Assembly (NCBI GenBank): GCA_029782215.1 | Contig: JAKOVD010000178.1 | Span: forward strand, 1 to 64,000 | DNA from: Chloroflexota bacterium | GTDB lineage: Bacteria > Chloroflexota > Anaerolineae > J102 | DNA: 64,000 bases | Direction of reading: 5' to 3' | The notes under the pieces: model-generated | What the model saw: only the letters and a program-made list of their open reading frames with translations | Database searches by the model: none | What the model was told of the DNA's origin: nothing | Part shown: in pieces, positions 33,650 to 42,479 of the stretch | Layout: each line of letters starts with the position of its first letter | Numbering within the stretch: position 1 is the first letter of the stretch | Position numbers and translations under genes: made by a program

Positions 33650-35377
33650 ATGCGCCGCCCTATCTACCGGCCCGAATGGCTCCCCGGCCCGGCACTGACG
33701 CTTGGCGATGGCCTCATTCTTCTCGGCCTGGCCACGCTTGTCTATGCCGGCGCGCGCCTGGGGCTGCGCGTACCCAGCGTCGTCGCCGGTCCCGACATCT
33801 CGCTCAACTACAGCGCCCTCCCGTGGTATGCGCTGCTCTCGGTCGGGCGCATGCTCGCCGCCTACCTCCTGTCCCTGGTCTTCAGCCTGGTCTACGGCTA
33901 CTACGCGGCGCGCAACCGCACCGCCGAAAAGGTCATGATGCCTTTGCTCGACGTTTTGCAGAGCGTGCCCATCCTTTCCTTTCTGCCGGTCGTCATCCTG
34001 AGCTTCAGCGCCTTCCTGCCGCAGATGGTCGCCGCCGAACTCGCTGCCATCGTCCTGATCTTCACCTCGCAGGCATGGAACATGACGTTCAGCTTCTACC
34101 AGTCGATGCGGACCCTCCCCACCGAACAGCGGGAGGCGGCGGCCATCTTTCGCCTGGATCCCTGGCTGCGCTTCAAGACCATGGAGCTGCCCTTTGCGGC
34201 GTTGGGTCTGATCTGGAACAGCATCATGAGCTGGTCGGGGGGGTGGTTCTTCCTGATGGCGGCGGAGACCTTCATCGTCGGCCAGCGTGACTTCCGGCTG
34301 CCCGGTCTCGGCTCCTATCTCCAGACCGCCGCCAGCACGGGCGACATGCCGGCCGTCTTTGCCGGCATGGCCATGCTCGTGTTGGTGATCATCGCCCTTG
34401 ACCAGTTCGTCTGGCGGCCGGTCCTGGCCTGGGCCAACAAGTTCAAGGTGGAGATGGTTGAATCCGAGGACCCGCCGACATCGTGGTTTCTTGACGTGCT
34501 ATCGCGCTCCTGGATCTTCCAGCAGATCACGGGACGCGTGGGGAAGCGCGCCGGCGAGCGGCTCGACGGCGCCCTCCGCCGGCGGTTCCGCGACCACGCG
34601 CCTGCGCCCGTCGAGTCAACTGCCGGCGGTAGGCCATCGCCTGCGGCCCTCGTCGTGGGCGCCGTGGCCGTCGCCTTCGTCATCTGCGGCGGCTTGAGAG
34701 CTGTCCAATTGGCAGCCACCCTGCCCGCGGCCATGTGGCCCATCGTGGGGCTCGGCGTCCTCGCCACGCAGCTGCGGGTCACGATCGCGTTGGTCATCAC
34801 GCTTGCCTGGACCATCCCTGTGGGCGTAGCCATCGGCACCAATGCACGCCTGGCCCGTTTCCTCCAGCCGGTCGTCCAGGTGGTGGCAGCGGTCCCGGCC
34901 ACGGCCCTGTTCCCGGTGCTCCTGATCTTTCTGCTGCAGTTGCCGCAGGGCCTCAACCTGGCCGCCGTCTTGCTCATGCTCATGGGCACACAGTGGTATC
35001 TGCTCTTCAACGTCATCGCCGGCAGCAGCGCCATTCCTCAGGACTTGAAAGCCACCACCAACCTGCTCCAGATCTCCGGATGGGATCGCTGGCGCACCCT
35101 GACCCTGCCTGCCCTGTTTCCCTTCCTCATCACCGGCGCCATCACCGCTAGCGGTGGAGCCTGGAATGCCAGCATCGTGGCCGAACAGGTACAGTTCGGC
35201 GGCCAGACGTACACCGTCCTGGGTGTGGGCGCGCTGATCGCCCAGGCGACGGGTTCGGGCAACTACCCGCTCCTGCTGGTGTCGACCGTCGCCCTGGTGG
35301 GCACCGTAGTTGCCATCAATCGCCTTCTCTGGCGGCGCATGTACCGGCTCGCCGAAACACGCTACCGCATGGAATAG
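33650..35377 (+). CDS. Fused double permease of a NitT/TauT-like ABC transporter
   Basis: Inner-membrane ABC transporter subunit, 576 aa from the ATG at 33650 (MRRPIYRPEWLPGP). It contains two BPD_transp_1 permease units in one chain, about 60-290 and 355-570. Each has the cytoplasmic coupling loop: EQREAAAIFRLDPWLRFKTM in the first and LQISGWDRWRTLTLPALFPF in the second. About 12 membrane segments are predicted. The ATPase gene follows after 33 nt and would energise it. No substrate-binding protein is encoded nearby, so the substrate is unknown; related importers move sulfonates, nitrate or thiamine precursors. Confidence 0.84.
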   Translation: MRRPIYRPEWLPGPALTLGDGLILLGLATLVYAGARLGLRVPSVVAGPDISLNYSALPWYALLSVGRMLAAYLLSLVFSLVYGYYAARNRTAEKVMMPLLDVLQSVPILSFLPVVILSFSAFLPQMVAAELAAIVLIFTSQAWNMTFSFYQSMRTLPTEQREAAAIFRLDPWLRFKTMELPFAALGLIWNSIMSWSGGWFFLMAAETFIVGQRDFRLPGLGSYLQTAASTGDMPAVFAGMAMLVLVIIALDQFVWRPVLAWANKFKVEMVESEDPPTSWFLDVLSRSWIFQQITGRVGKRAGERLDGALRRRFRDHAPAPVESTAGGRPSPAALVVGAVAVAFVICGGLRAVQLAATLPAAMWPIVGLGVLATQLRVTIALVITLAWTIPVGVAIGTNARLARFLQPVVQVVAAVPATALFPVLLIFLLQLPQGLNLAAVLLMLMGTQWYLLFNVIAGSSAIPQDLKATTNLLQISGWDRWRTLTLPALFPFLITGAITASGGAWNASIVAEQVQFGGQTYTVLGVGALIAQATGSGNYPLLLVSTVALVGTVVAINRLLWRRMYRLAETRYRME

Positions 35378-35410
35378 CTGCGCCCCACCGATCCTCCCCA
35401 GAGGTGCCCC

Positions 35411-36706
35411 ATGGCCATGATGCCGCCGCTCGACGAAGCGACGCCCCTTGTGACACTCGAACATATCACCAAGAGCTACGGTCGTGAACCGAAGCAGTTC
35501 GTAGCCGTCCACGATGTCAACCTGCGCATCAACGTGGGTGAATTCGTATGTTTGTTGGGGCCGTCGGGCTGTGGAAAGTCCACACTGCTGCGCATTATCA
35601 CCGGCCTCAACACCGCCACGAGCGGCACGGTGCTCTACCGCGACCAGCCCCTGTCGGGAGTCAACCCGCACGCCACAATCGTCTTCCAGACCTTTGCCCT
35701 CTATCCCTGGCTCACCGTCCGGGACAACGTGGAGGTGGCGCTCAAGGCACGCGGCGTGGCGCCCGACGTCCGCCGCCAACAAGCCGAACGACTGATCGAC
35801 ACCGTCGGCCTGGACGGCTTCGAAGCCGCCTACCCGCGGGAGCTGTCGGGCGGCATGCGCCAGAAGGTGGGATTCGCCAGGGCGATGGCCGTCGAGCCAG
35901 AGCTCTTGTGCCTGGATGAACCCTTCTCGGCGCTGGATGTACTATCGGCGGAGGCCCTGCGCGGCGAGCTCATGGAGCTGTGGTTGAACAAGTCCCTGCC
36001 AACCAAGGCGATCCTGATGGTCACCCACAATATCGAGGAAGCGGTGCTGATGGCGGATCGCATCCTGGTCATGGGCAAAGAGCCCGGCCGGATCGTGGCA
36101 GAACTACCCGTGACGCTGCACCAGCCGCGCAACCGCAAGGACACCGCCTTTCAGGCCGTGGTCGACAAGGTCTATGCCGCCGTTGCCGGCCGGACCGTGC
36201 CGGATTCGCTTGGCACGGCGCCCGGCCAGCCGGGCCAGACCCTTCGCCTGCCCCAGGCCCATTTGAACGCCCTGGCCGGCCTGCTGGAGTTGGTTGCATC
36301 CGAGTACGGTCGGGTGGACCTACCGTGGCTGAGCACTCAACTGGCCCTGGAGCTGGACGATCTTCTGCCGATCATCGAAGCCGGCGAGATCCTGGGATTC
36401 GTGGCGGTCCTTGAAGGTGATCTGCTGCTGACTCCTCTGGGTCAGGCTTATGCCGACGCCAGCATTCTGGCGCGCAAGGAGATGGTCGCCGGCCGCGTCC
36501 TGCGGCTGCCCACCATTGGCTGGATTTACGAGATCCTGGGGCGGGACGACAATCAGCGTGTGGCCAGGGACTATTTCATCGACCAACTCCGCAGCGAGTT
36601 CGGAGACTGGGCCGATGAACAGCTTGATATTGCCATCGACTGGGGCCGCCGCGCTGAATTGTTCGCTTATGACGATAACACCGACGAGCTCTTCCTTGAG
36701 AGTTAG
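35411..36706 (+). CDS. ABC ATPase with AAA-associated C-terminal domain
   Basis: ATP-hydrolysing subunit for the preceding permease, 431 aa; the start is preceded by AGAGGTG at 4 nt. The nucleotide-binding domain has Walker A LLGPSGCGKSTLL, signature ELSGGMRQKVGFARAM, Walker B LLCLDEPFSALD and H-loop MVTHNIEEA, as in NitT/TauT-type ATPases. Residues about 285-431 form an extra C-terminal module (LPQAHLNALAGLLELV to AELFAYDDNTDELFLES). It corresponds to the AAA-associated C-terminal domain, of unknown function, found in a subset of these ATPases. No binding protein accompanies the pair. Confidence 0.86.
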   Translation: MAMMPPLDEATPLVTLEHITKSYGREPKQFVAVHDVNLRINVGEFVCLLGPSGCGKSTLLRIITGLNTATSGTVLYRDQPLSGVNPHATIVFQTFALYPWLTVRDNVEVALKARGVAPDVRRQQAERLIDTVGLDGFEAAYPRELSGGMRQKVGFARAMAVEPELLCLDEPFSALDVLSAEALRGELMELWLNKSLPTKAILMVTHNIEEAVLMADRILVMGKEPGRIVAELPVTLHQPRNRKDTAFQAVVDKVYAAVAGRTVPDSLGTAPGQPGQTLRLPQAHLNALAGLLELVASEYGRVDLPWLSTQLALELDDLLPIIEAGEILGFVAVLEGDLLLTPLGQAYADASILARKEMVAGRVLRLPTIGWIYEILGRDDNQRVARDYFIDQLRSEFGDWADEQLDIAIDWGRRAELFAYDDNTDELFLES

Positions 36707-36852
36707 CAGCGTACACCGTCGTCCGCACAGGCAAACGCTTGCCTGCAAGCCCTGAGCGCCGGCGGCCAGGGCGCGTCCTGTTGGCACAACAGGCGGCTGG
36801 CGCAGCACAGCGGGCGCCGGGCCAACCCCAAAATCGCGCTGCCCCCGCTATC

Positions 36853-36881
36853 TTGACAGGTCGCACGATTGGCAGTAATTT
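36853..36881 (+). promoter_or_regulatory. Promoter of the TetR-efflux operon
   Basis: TTGACA (36853-36858) and TAATTT (36876-36881) are separated by exactly 17 nt. The predicted start site near 36888 falls inside the operator palindrome. Confidence 0.7.
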
Positions 36882-36899
36882 GATTGACTAATCAATCAA
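36880..36899. promoter_or_regulatory. TetR operator palindrome TTGATTGA-CTAA-TCAATCAA
   Basis: An 8-bp perfect inverted repeat around CTAA overlaps the -10 box and start site and lies directly before the regulator gene. This is the expected position for autorepression by the TetR protein encoded downstream. Confidence 0.7.
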
Positions 36900-36914
36900 A
36901 TGGCAGGAGCCAGG

Positions 36915-37535
36915 ATGATCACCGCCGACGACAAACCAGAGTTCGAGCGCAAGCGCCAGCAAATCATCGACGGCGCATTGACCGTCTTTGCGGCCAAGGG
37001 CTTCGCAAAAGCCACAAACCAGGACATCGCCGAAGCCGCCGGCATCGGCTCGCCCGGCCTGATCTACCACTACTTCGAGAACAAGAAGGACCTGCTCCAC
37101 CAGGCGGTGCGCAGCCGTGCGCATGACCTTCGCAGCCTTGTCAACGATGAGACGCTCATGGCCATGTCGCCCCGCGAGGCGCTGCGCACCATCGCCGCTA
37201 CCTTTCTGCAGACACTGACCGAGCCGACAAACCTCAACGTGTTCCGCGTGATGGTGGGCGAGACCGCGCGCGATGCCGCCGTCGCCGCCAACTGGCATGC
37301 CACCGGCTTCATGCCTGTCTTGGGTGGGCTCGCGCACTACTTTGGCGCCCAGATGCAGGCCGGAAACCTGCGCCGGATGGACCCGCTGGCAGCTGCCGTC
37401 GCCTTCGTGGGCCCCCTGTTCCTTTACGTGATGTCGCGTGAGGTGCTGCGCCTGCCGCACCTGGCAGGCATGGCCCATGACGATGTCGTGGACGCGACCG
37501 TGGATGTCTTTCTGCAGGGCATGGAGGTCGCATGA
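36915..37535 (+). CDS. TetR/AcrR-family repressor of the efflux operon
   Basis: DNA-binding transcriptional repressor, 206 aa from ATG 36915, chosen because AGGAG lies 5 nt upstream; an ATG at 36900 would be nearly leaderless. The helix-turn-helix is TNQDIAEAAGIGSPGLIYHYFENK at about residues 31-54, in two halves around GIG. The remaining helices form a ligand-binding domain of the CecR-like kind. Its stop overlaps the next start (ATGA), so it is the first gene of an efflux operon. It probably represses from the palindrome at 36880-36899. Confidence 0.85.
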   Translation: MITADDKPEFERKRQQIIDGALTVFAAKGFAKATNQDIAEAAGIGSPGLIYHYFENKKDLLHQAVRSRAHDLRSLVNDETLMAMSPREALRTIAATFLQTLTEPTNLNVFRVMVGETARDAAVAANWHATGFMPVLGGLAHYFGAQMQAGNLRRMDPLAAAVAFVGPLFLYVMSREVLRLPHLAGMAHDDVVDATVDVFLQGMEVA

Positions 37536-38665
37536 ACACCACCCGGCTTTTCGCTTTGATTCGGAAGGAATTCATCCAGATCCTCCGCGATCCCCGCTCG
37601 CTGACGCTCATCTTCGTCATGCCGATGATACAGTTGTTCATGATGGGGTTCGCAGCCACCAGTGACGTCCGCAACGTGCCGCTGGTAGTCCTGGATCGGG
37701 ATCGTTCCGCTGCCTCGCGAGACCTCCTGTCGGCCTATCGCGCCGCCAACTACTTCCACATCGATTACGACGTGACAAGCGAGGAGGAGATGCGCGCCCT
37801 GATCGATGGTGGCCAGGCCCGCGCCGGCCTGATCATTCCTCCCGGCTACGGCGACCAGGTTGCCAGCGGCAAGGGCGCCCAGGTAGCGTTTGTCATTGAC
37901 GGATCGGATCCCGCGATCGCCGGTACGGCCCTCTCGGCCGCGCAGTTGATCGGCCAGGCCAAGTCCACGGGCCTGGTCGTGGAACGCGCCGCCGCGCGAG
38001 GGCAAGCTGGGCTCACGCAGTCGCCGGTCGAGGTGCGCACTCAGGTGTGGTACAACCCTGACCTCGTCAGCTCCTACTACATGATCCCGGCGCTGATAGG
38101 GACCATCCTGCAGTTCTTGACGGTGGGTTTGACCGCAACTGCGATCGTCCGCGAACGCGAGCGCGGCACCATCGAGCAACTCATCGTCACCCCTCTGCGC
38201 TCCTCCGAGCTCATGATCGGCAAGCTGTTTCCGTTCGTCATCATCTCCATGCTCGACCTGGTGCTCATCCTGGTGGTCGGCGTTTCCCTTTTCGCCGTCC
38301 CCATCAACGGCAGCCTGGTGCTGCTCATGGCAGTGTCGGCGCTCTTCCTGGCCACGACCCTGGGGCTGGGTCTGTTCGTGTCCACCATTGCCAAGACACA
38401 GCAAGAGGCCAACATGAGCTCCATGTTCTTCACGCTGCCCTCCTTCTTCCTCTCCGGCTTCTTCTATCCGATCGCAGCGATGCCGCCGGTGCTGCAGCTA
38501 TTGAGCTACCTGATCCCCCTGCGCTACTTCCTCATCTGCACCCGCGGCATCATCCTCAAAGGCGTCGGGGTCGTGGCGCTGTGGCCGGAAATCCGCGCCC
38601 TGACGATCTTCGCCGTGGTCATTATGGGCGGGGCGGTCTTGCGTTTCCGCAAATCACTGGACTAG
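37532..38665 (+). CDS. ABC-2 type efflux permease (YbhS/YbhR-like)
   Basis: Membrane subunit of an ABC exporter, 377 aa. One N-terminal membrane segment (SLTLIFVMPMIQLFMMGFA) is followed by a large extracytoplasmic domain, about residues 45-180. Five more segments follow at 181-375, including the conserved VRERERGTIEQLIVTPLRSS cytoplasmic loop. It overlaps the TetR gene by 4 nt. In E. coli the corresponding system has two permeases (YbhS and YbhR); only one is present here, so it may act as a homodimer or the second has been lost. Confidence 0.86.
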   Translation: MNTTRLFALIRKEFIQILRDPRSLTLIFVMPMIQLFMMGFAATSDVRNVPLVVLDRDRSAASRDLLSAYRAANYFHIDYDVTSEEEMRALIDGGQARAGLIIPPGYGDQVASGKGAQVAFVIDGSDPAIAGTALSAAQLIGQAKSTGLVVERAAARGQAGLTQSPVEVRTQVWYNPDLVSSYYMIPALIGTILQFLTVGLTATAIVRERERGTIEQLIVTPLRSSELMIGKLFPFVIISMLDLVLILVVGVSLFAVPINGSLVLLMAVSALFLATTLGLGLFVSTIAKTQQEANMSSMFFTLPSFFLSGFFYPIAAMPPVLQLLSYLIPLRYFLICTRGIILKGVGVVALWPEIRALTIFAVVIMGGAVLRFRKSLD

Positions 38666-38701
38666 CACTCACCAGATAGAAACCCAATCCCAGGAACACC
38701 C

Positions 38702-40090
38702 ATGAAAGAAAGACGTCCAATCGTGCAGCGCGTGATCGTCATTGCCGCGCTGATCATTGTTGCAGTGCTTGGCTATCGTCTGTGGAACAACCGGACCCTG
38801 GCCGCGGCCGGTGGTTTGCACGGCTCCGGCACCATCGAAGCCTCGGAGATCACGGTTTCGTCGGAGACCGCCGGCCGTGTCAAGTCCGTGCCAGCCAGTG
38901 AAGGTGATGCGGTGCAGGCCGGCCAGACGCTGGTGCAGTTCGACGACACTCTGCTGAAAGCACAGCGCAAGCAGGCGGAAGCGCAAGTCCAGGCCGCCCA
39001 AGGCGCCGCGGCCGCGGCCGAAGCCGCATTGTCGGCGGCGCAGGCGCAGCTTGACCAGGTCAAGGCAGGGCCACGCGACCAGGAGGTCGCCGCGCAAAAG
39101 GAGGCCGTGGCGGCGGCGCAGGGGCGCGTCTCTGCGGCAGAGGGGCAGTTGGCCCAGGCACGAGCCGCCCAGCAGGCGGCCAGTGCCCAGCGCGGCCAGG
39201 CGGTGGCGCGCTTCACTCAGGTCAAGCAGGGCGCCCGGCCCGAAGTCATCGAAGGCGCAGCTGCTCAGTACCAGCAGGCGGTCGCAGCCGTCCGCCAGGC
39301 ACAGGCCGAGTATGACAAGGTGTCGTGGAAGCCCGACCTGGCCGGCACGCCCCAATCCCTTGCCCTGGAAAGGGCAACGCTGGCCGCCGAAGCTGCCAAG
39401 AGTAGCTACGAAGCGCTCCTCGCTGGCGCCACCACCCCGGAGCTGGACCAGGCCAGCGCCTCCGTTCAACAGGCAGTCGCAGGCGTCATCCAGGCCTCAG
39501 CGGCTATCAGCCAAACGGAGGCCGCTCTGGTCACAGCGCGCGCCGGCCTGTCCGGTGAGGAGGCCCGCCTGGAGCTCCTGCTGGCAGGCGCTCGGCCCGA
39601 ACAGGTCAGGGCGACAGAGGCCCAGGTGGCGGCGGCCAAAGCCCAGGTGCAGGCAACCGCCGGCCAGGTCGCCCTCGCCCAGGCAACGGTTGACCTGCTC
39701 AACGAACAGATCGACCGCCTCACGGTCAAGGCGCCCGGCGACGGCGTCATTCTCACGCGGGCGGTAGAGCCCGGCGAATCGACCCTACCGGGCGGGACCC
39801 TGGTAGTGCTGGCTGATCTCCAGCACCCCTGGGTGACGGTCTACCTGCCCGAAGACCAGTATGGAGCCGTCAAGATCGGCGACCAGGTGAAGATCACGGC
39901 CGACTCCTTTCCCGGCCAGGTGTTCCCCGGCACCGTGCAGCGTGTGGCCGACAAGGCCGAGTTCACGCCGCGCAACGTGCAGACCCCGGCCGGCCGCCGT
40001 TCCACTGTCTTTGCCGTTAAGCTCGCCATCGACAACCCCGAAGGCCTGCTCAAGCCCGGGATGCCGGCTGACGTGGTCTTTGCGCCATGA
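38702..40090 (+). CDS. HlyD/YbhG-type membrane-fusion adaptor
   Basis: Periplasmic adaptor-type subunit for the ABC exporter, 462 aa, starting 6 nt after AGGAA. It has an N-terminal anchor at about residues 9-27 and a biotinyl/lipoyl-like half (SEITVSSETAGRVKSVPASE). A very long Ala/Gln-rich coiled-coil hairpin (about 80-340) follows, then the second lipoyl half (LTVKAPGDGVILTRAV) and a beta-barrel. The coiled coil has internal repeats, such as the two GARPEQV/GARPEVI segments. Its stop overlaps the next ATPase start by 4 nt. Confidence 0.86.
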   Translation: MKERRPIVQRVIVIAALIIVAVLGYRLWNNRTLAAAGGLHGSGTIEASEITVSSETAGRVKSVPASEGDAVQAGQTLVQFDDTLLKAQRKQAEAQVQAAQGAAAAAEAALSAAQAQLDQVKAGPRDQEVAAQKEAVAAAQGRVSAAEGQLAQARAAQQAASAQRGQAVARFTQVKQGARPEVIEGAAAQYQQAVAAVRQAQAEYDKVSWKPDLAGTPQSLALERATLAAEAAKSSYEALLAGATTPELDQASASVQQAVAGVIQASAAISQTEAALVTARAGLSGEEARLELLLAGARPEQVRATEAQVAAAKAQVQATAGQVALAQATVDLLNEQIDRLTVKAPGDGVILTRAVEPGESTLPGGTLVVLADLQHPWVTVYLPEDQYGAVKIGDQVKITADSFPGQVFPGTVQRVADKAEFTPRNVQTPAGRRSTVFAVKLAIDNPEGLLKPGMPADVVFAP

Positions 40091-41061
40091 GCGACTGGGT
40101 CGTAGAGGCTCAGCACCTCAGGCGCAGCTTCGGCTCCAAACTGGCCGTCCAGGACGTGAGCTTGGCCGTCGGGCCCGGCCAGGCCTATGGCCTCGTCGGG
40201 CCCGACGGCGCCGGCAAGACCACCACCATGCGGCTGCTGGTCGGCGCCCTCCATGCAGAGCGCGGCGAGGTGCACATCCTGGGCAAGAACCTGCGCAGCG
40301 CCGGGGCGGCGGCCCTAACGCACGTCGGCTATCTGCCCCAGCGCTTCTCGCTCTATTCCGACCTGACGGTGCAGGAGAACCTGGACTTTTTTGGCACGGA
40401 GCGAGGCATCACCGGCAGCGCGCTCTCCGACAGGTCGGCGGAGTTGCTGCGGTTTGTTGGCCTGTCAGGGTTCGAGCTGCGCCAGGCCGGCCAGCTTTCC
40501 GGAGGCATGAAGCAGAAGCTCGGGCTGGCCTGCGCCCTGATCCACCGGCCGCGCCTTCTGCTCCTTGACGAGCCGACAGGCGGGGTGGACCCGGTGACGC
40601 GCCAGGATTTCTGGAAGCTGATCATTCGCCTGCTCGCCGATGGAGTAGCAGTCGTGGTCAGCACACCCTATATGGATGAGGCGGTGCGCTGCAACCAGAT
40701 CGGCTTTATGCTCGGCGGTCGCCTCCTGACGCAGGGCTCGCCGCGCGAGTTGGTGAGCCTGCTGGCCGGCCGGATCCTGATGCTGGCCGCCCAGCCCAAA
40801 AACACGGCGCGGCAGGTCTGCGCCGCCGACCCCGATGTGGAGGATGTGGCCGCCTTTGGCGATCGTCTCCACCTGCGCCTGCGGCCAGGGGCTGCGCTCG
40901 AGGGCAGCGACAGCACGATCGCACGCCTGCCTGGCGCGCTGGCGGCGGCCGGCGCCGAGGTCCTGGACCTGCGCCCGATCCAGCCCTCGTTGGAGGATGT
41001 CTTCATCGCCCTGCAGGAAGGAGCCATCACCGTGGCTGAGGACCTCACCGCGCATGGATAA
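40087..41061 (+). CDS. ABC ATPase 1 of the efflux operon (YbhF N-half-like)
   Basis: Nucleotide-binding subunit, 324 aa. Walker A is GPDGAGKTTTM, the Asp variant also seen in the first half of YbhF. The signature LSGGMKQKLGLACAL is canonical and Walker B is LLLLDEPTGGVDP. The switch loop reads VVVSTPYMDEA, so the usual H-loop histidine is a proline. This subunit should therefore contribute a good signature motif but a defective catalytic site. It overlaps HlyD at its start and ATPase 2 at its end. Confidence 0.87.
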   Translation: MSDWVVEAQHLRRSFGSKLAVQDVSLAVGPGQAYGLVGPDGAGKTTTMRLLVGALHAERGEVHILGKNLRSAGAAALTHVGYLPQRFSLYSDLTVQENLDFFGTERGITGSALSDRSAELLRFVGLSGFELRQAGQLSGGMKQKLGLACALIHRPRLLLLDEPTGGVDPVTRQDFWKLIIRLLADGVAVVVSTPYMDEAVRCNQIGFMLGGRLLTQGSPRELVSLLAGRILMLAAQPKNTARQVCAADPDVEDVAAFGDRLHLRLRPGAALEGSDSTIARLPGALAAAGAEVLDLRPIQPSLEDVFIALQEGAITVAEDLTAHG

Positions 41062-41989
41062 CGTGGCCGTACGGGCTGAAAACCTTACCAAGGTCTTCGG
41101 CAGCTTCACCGCCGTCAACGACGTCTCCTTCGAGGTCCCGGTGGGAGAGGTTGTGGGCTATCTCGGACCCAATGGCTGCGGCAAGACCACAACCATGCGG
41201 ATGCTGCTGGGACTGCTGCACCCTTCGTCGGGCACAGCAGAAGTCCTGGGCTACGACGTGCGGCATCACGCTCAGGAGATCCGGTCGCTGGTCGGCTATA
41301 TGAGCCAGAAGTTCTCCCTCTACGATGAGCTCACCGTGCTTGAGAACCTGGTCTTCTATGCCGGCATGTATGGTCTCCGCGGCGCCGCGCGCCGCCAGCG
41401 AGTGGATGAAATCCTGCACCTCGTCGAGCTGGAGAACCACAAGGGGGAACAGGCCACCGCCCTCTCCACGGGATGGCGCCAGCGTCTGGCCCTGGGCATT
41501 GCCCTGGTCCACCAGCCGCGCCTCCTTCTGCTCGACGAGCCGACCAGCGGCGTGGACCCTTCGGCACGGCGCGTGTTCTGGGACCTGATCGACCGGCTGG
41601 CGCAGAATGGCACGACTGTGTTCGTGACCACGCACTACATGGACGAAGCCGAATACTGCGGGCGGTTGGGCATCATGAGCGCAGGCCATCTGCTGGCGAT
41701 GGACACGCCGCTCACGCTCAAGCGTTCGACCCTGCCCGGTCCCGCCTGGGACCTGGTCCTGGAGCCCTTGATTGCGGCCATGGACCTGCTTGAACAAACG
41801 CCGGGGGTGTTCCAGGTCGGGCTGCGCGGCGACCACGTCCACGCCATTACCGAAAACGGCGCCCACAGTGCTGAGTCGCTCCAGACTGCGCTTGCGCCCC
41901 TGGGTGTGCCCGTCCTGGTCGAGCAGGCCGACCCTACGCTCGAAGACGTGTTTGTTGCCCTCACGCGGACCGGCTCGCACGCCTCCTGA
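41054..41989 (+). CDS. ABC ATPase 2 of the efflux operon (YbhF C-half-like)
   Basis: Second nucleotide-binding subunit, 311 aa from ATG 41054, 8 nt inside the end of ATPase 1; the open frame starts earlier but in a shadow of that gene. Walker A GPNGCGKTTTM, Walker B LLLLDEPTSGVDP and the switch histidine in VFVTTHYMDEA are intact. The signature is the divergent LSTGWRQRLALGIAL. The protein ends VFVALTRTGSHAS, and that 3' end is found again at 44108-44223 downstream. Confidence 0.88.
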   Translation: MDNVAVRAENLTKVFGSFTAVNDVSFEVPVGEVVGYLGPNGCGKTTTMRMLLGLLHPSSGTAEVLGYDVRHHAQEIRSLVGYMSQKFSLYDELTVLENLVFYAGMYGLRGAARRQRVDEILHLVELENHKGEQATALSTGWRQRLALGIALVHQPRLLLLDEPTSGVDPSARRVFWDLIDRLAQNGTTVFVTTHYMDEAEYCGRLGIMSAGHLLAMDTPLTLKRSTLPGPAWDLVLEPLIAAMDLLEQTPGVFQVGLRGDHVHAITENGAHSAESLQTALAPLGVPVLVEQADPTLEDVFVALTRTGSHAS

Positions 41990-42062
41990 GCCCGCGGTCC
42001 GGCGCGGGTCCTCGCCGCCGCCCGGCCCGCCCGGCCCACCCGGACCATCGCGGGGCAAGTAG
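41828..42062 (+). repeat. Duplicated ATPase 3' end, copy A
   Basis: The last 54 codons of ATPase 2 and about 70 nt beyond are repeated at 44108-44297. The best-conserved part runs from CCTCACGCGGACCGGC through the stop to GGTCCTCGCCG, with GGGGCAAG-AGGGGGCA at the far end of both. Confidence 0.85.
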
Positions 42063-42479
42063 GGGGCAAGAACGATTCGTGTTCTCGCGCGCCGCCATGC
42101 GCTGCGGCAGCGGCCAACGAGAAGCTTGGGCCGCACCCAGAAGACTGGTTGTCTGCAATGCCAGGTATGGGCGTGTGGTAGAATGAGACAAGCTAAGTCG
42201 GCGTCGACAAGCAGCCAGGTGGCAGCGGAGAGAGCAGAGGGACAGCCGCTGATTCCCCTGGTCGGGGCGGAGCACCCGATCGGTGCTGCTCATGGCTTCG
42301 GCTGGCGTCTAGCACCGGCTTACACCCGTTGACTGACGTTCGTAACTGCTCCCTGCCCCCACTGCCAGCTCCCTCACGGTCGCTGCTCGGACTGGGCGGC
42401 CACAGGGAGACCACCCCTACCGCCACCTGCCACCTGCTGCCCGCAGAACCAAGGTTGTCACCCTGAAGGAGGCAATCAC
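41990..42479. other. Intergenic region before the secreted unknown protein
   Basis: A 490-bp stretch with no convincing gene. It holds the end of repeat copy A and a dispersed repeat at 42370-42420 (CCCTCACGGTCG, GGGCGGCCACAGGGAGACC) related to 27574-27617. TAGAAT at 42179 could be a -10 box, but I see no matching -35. Confidence 0.5.
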
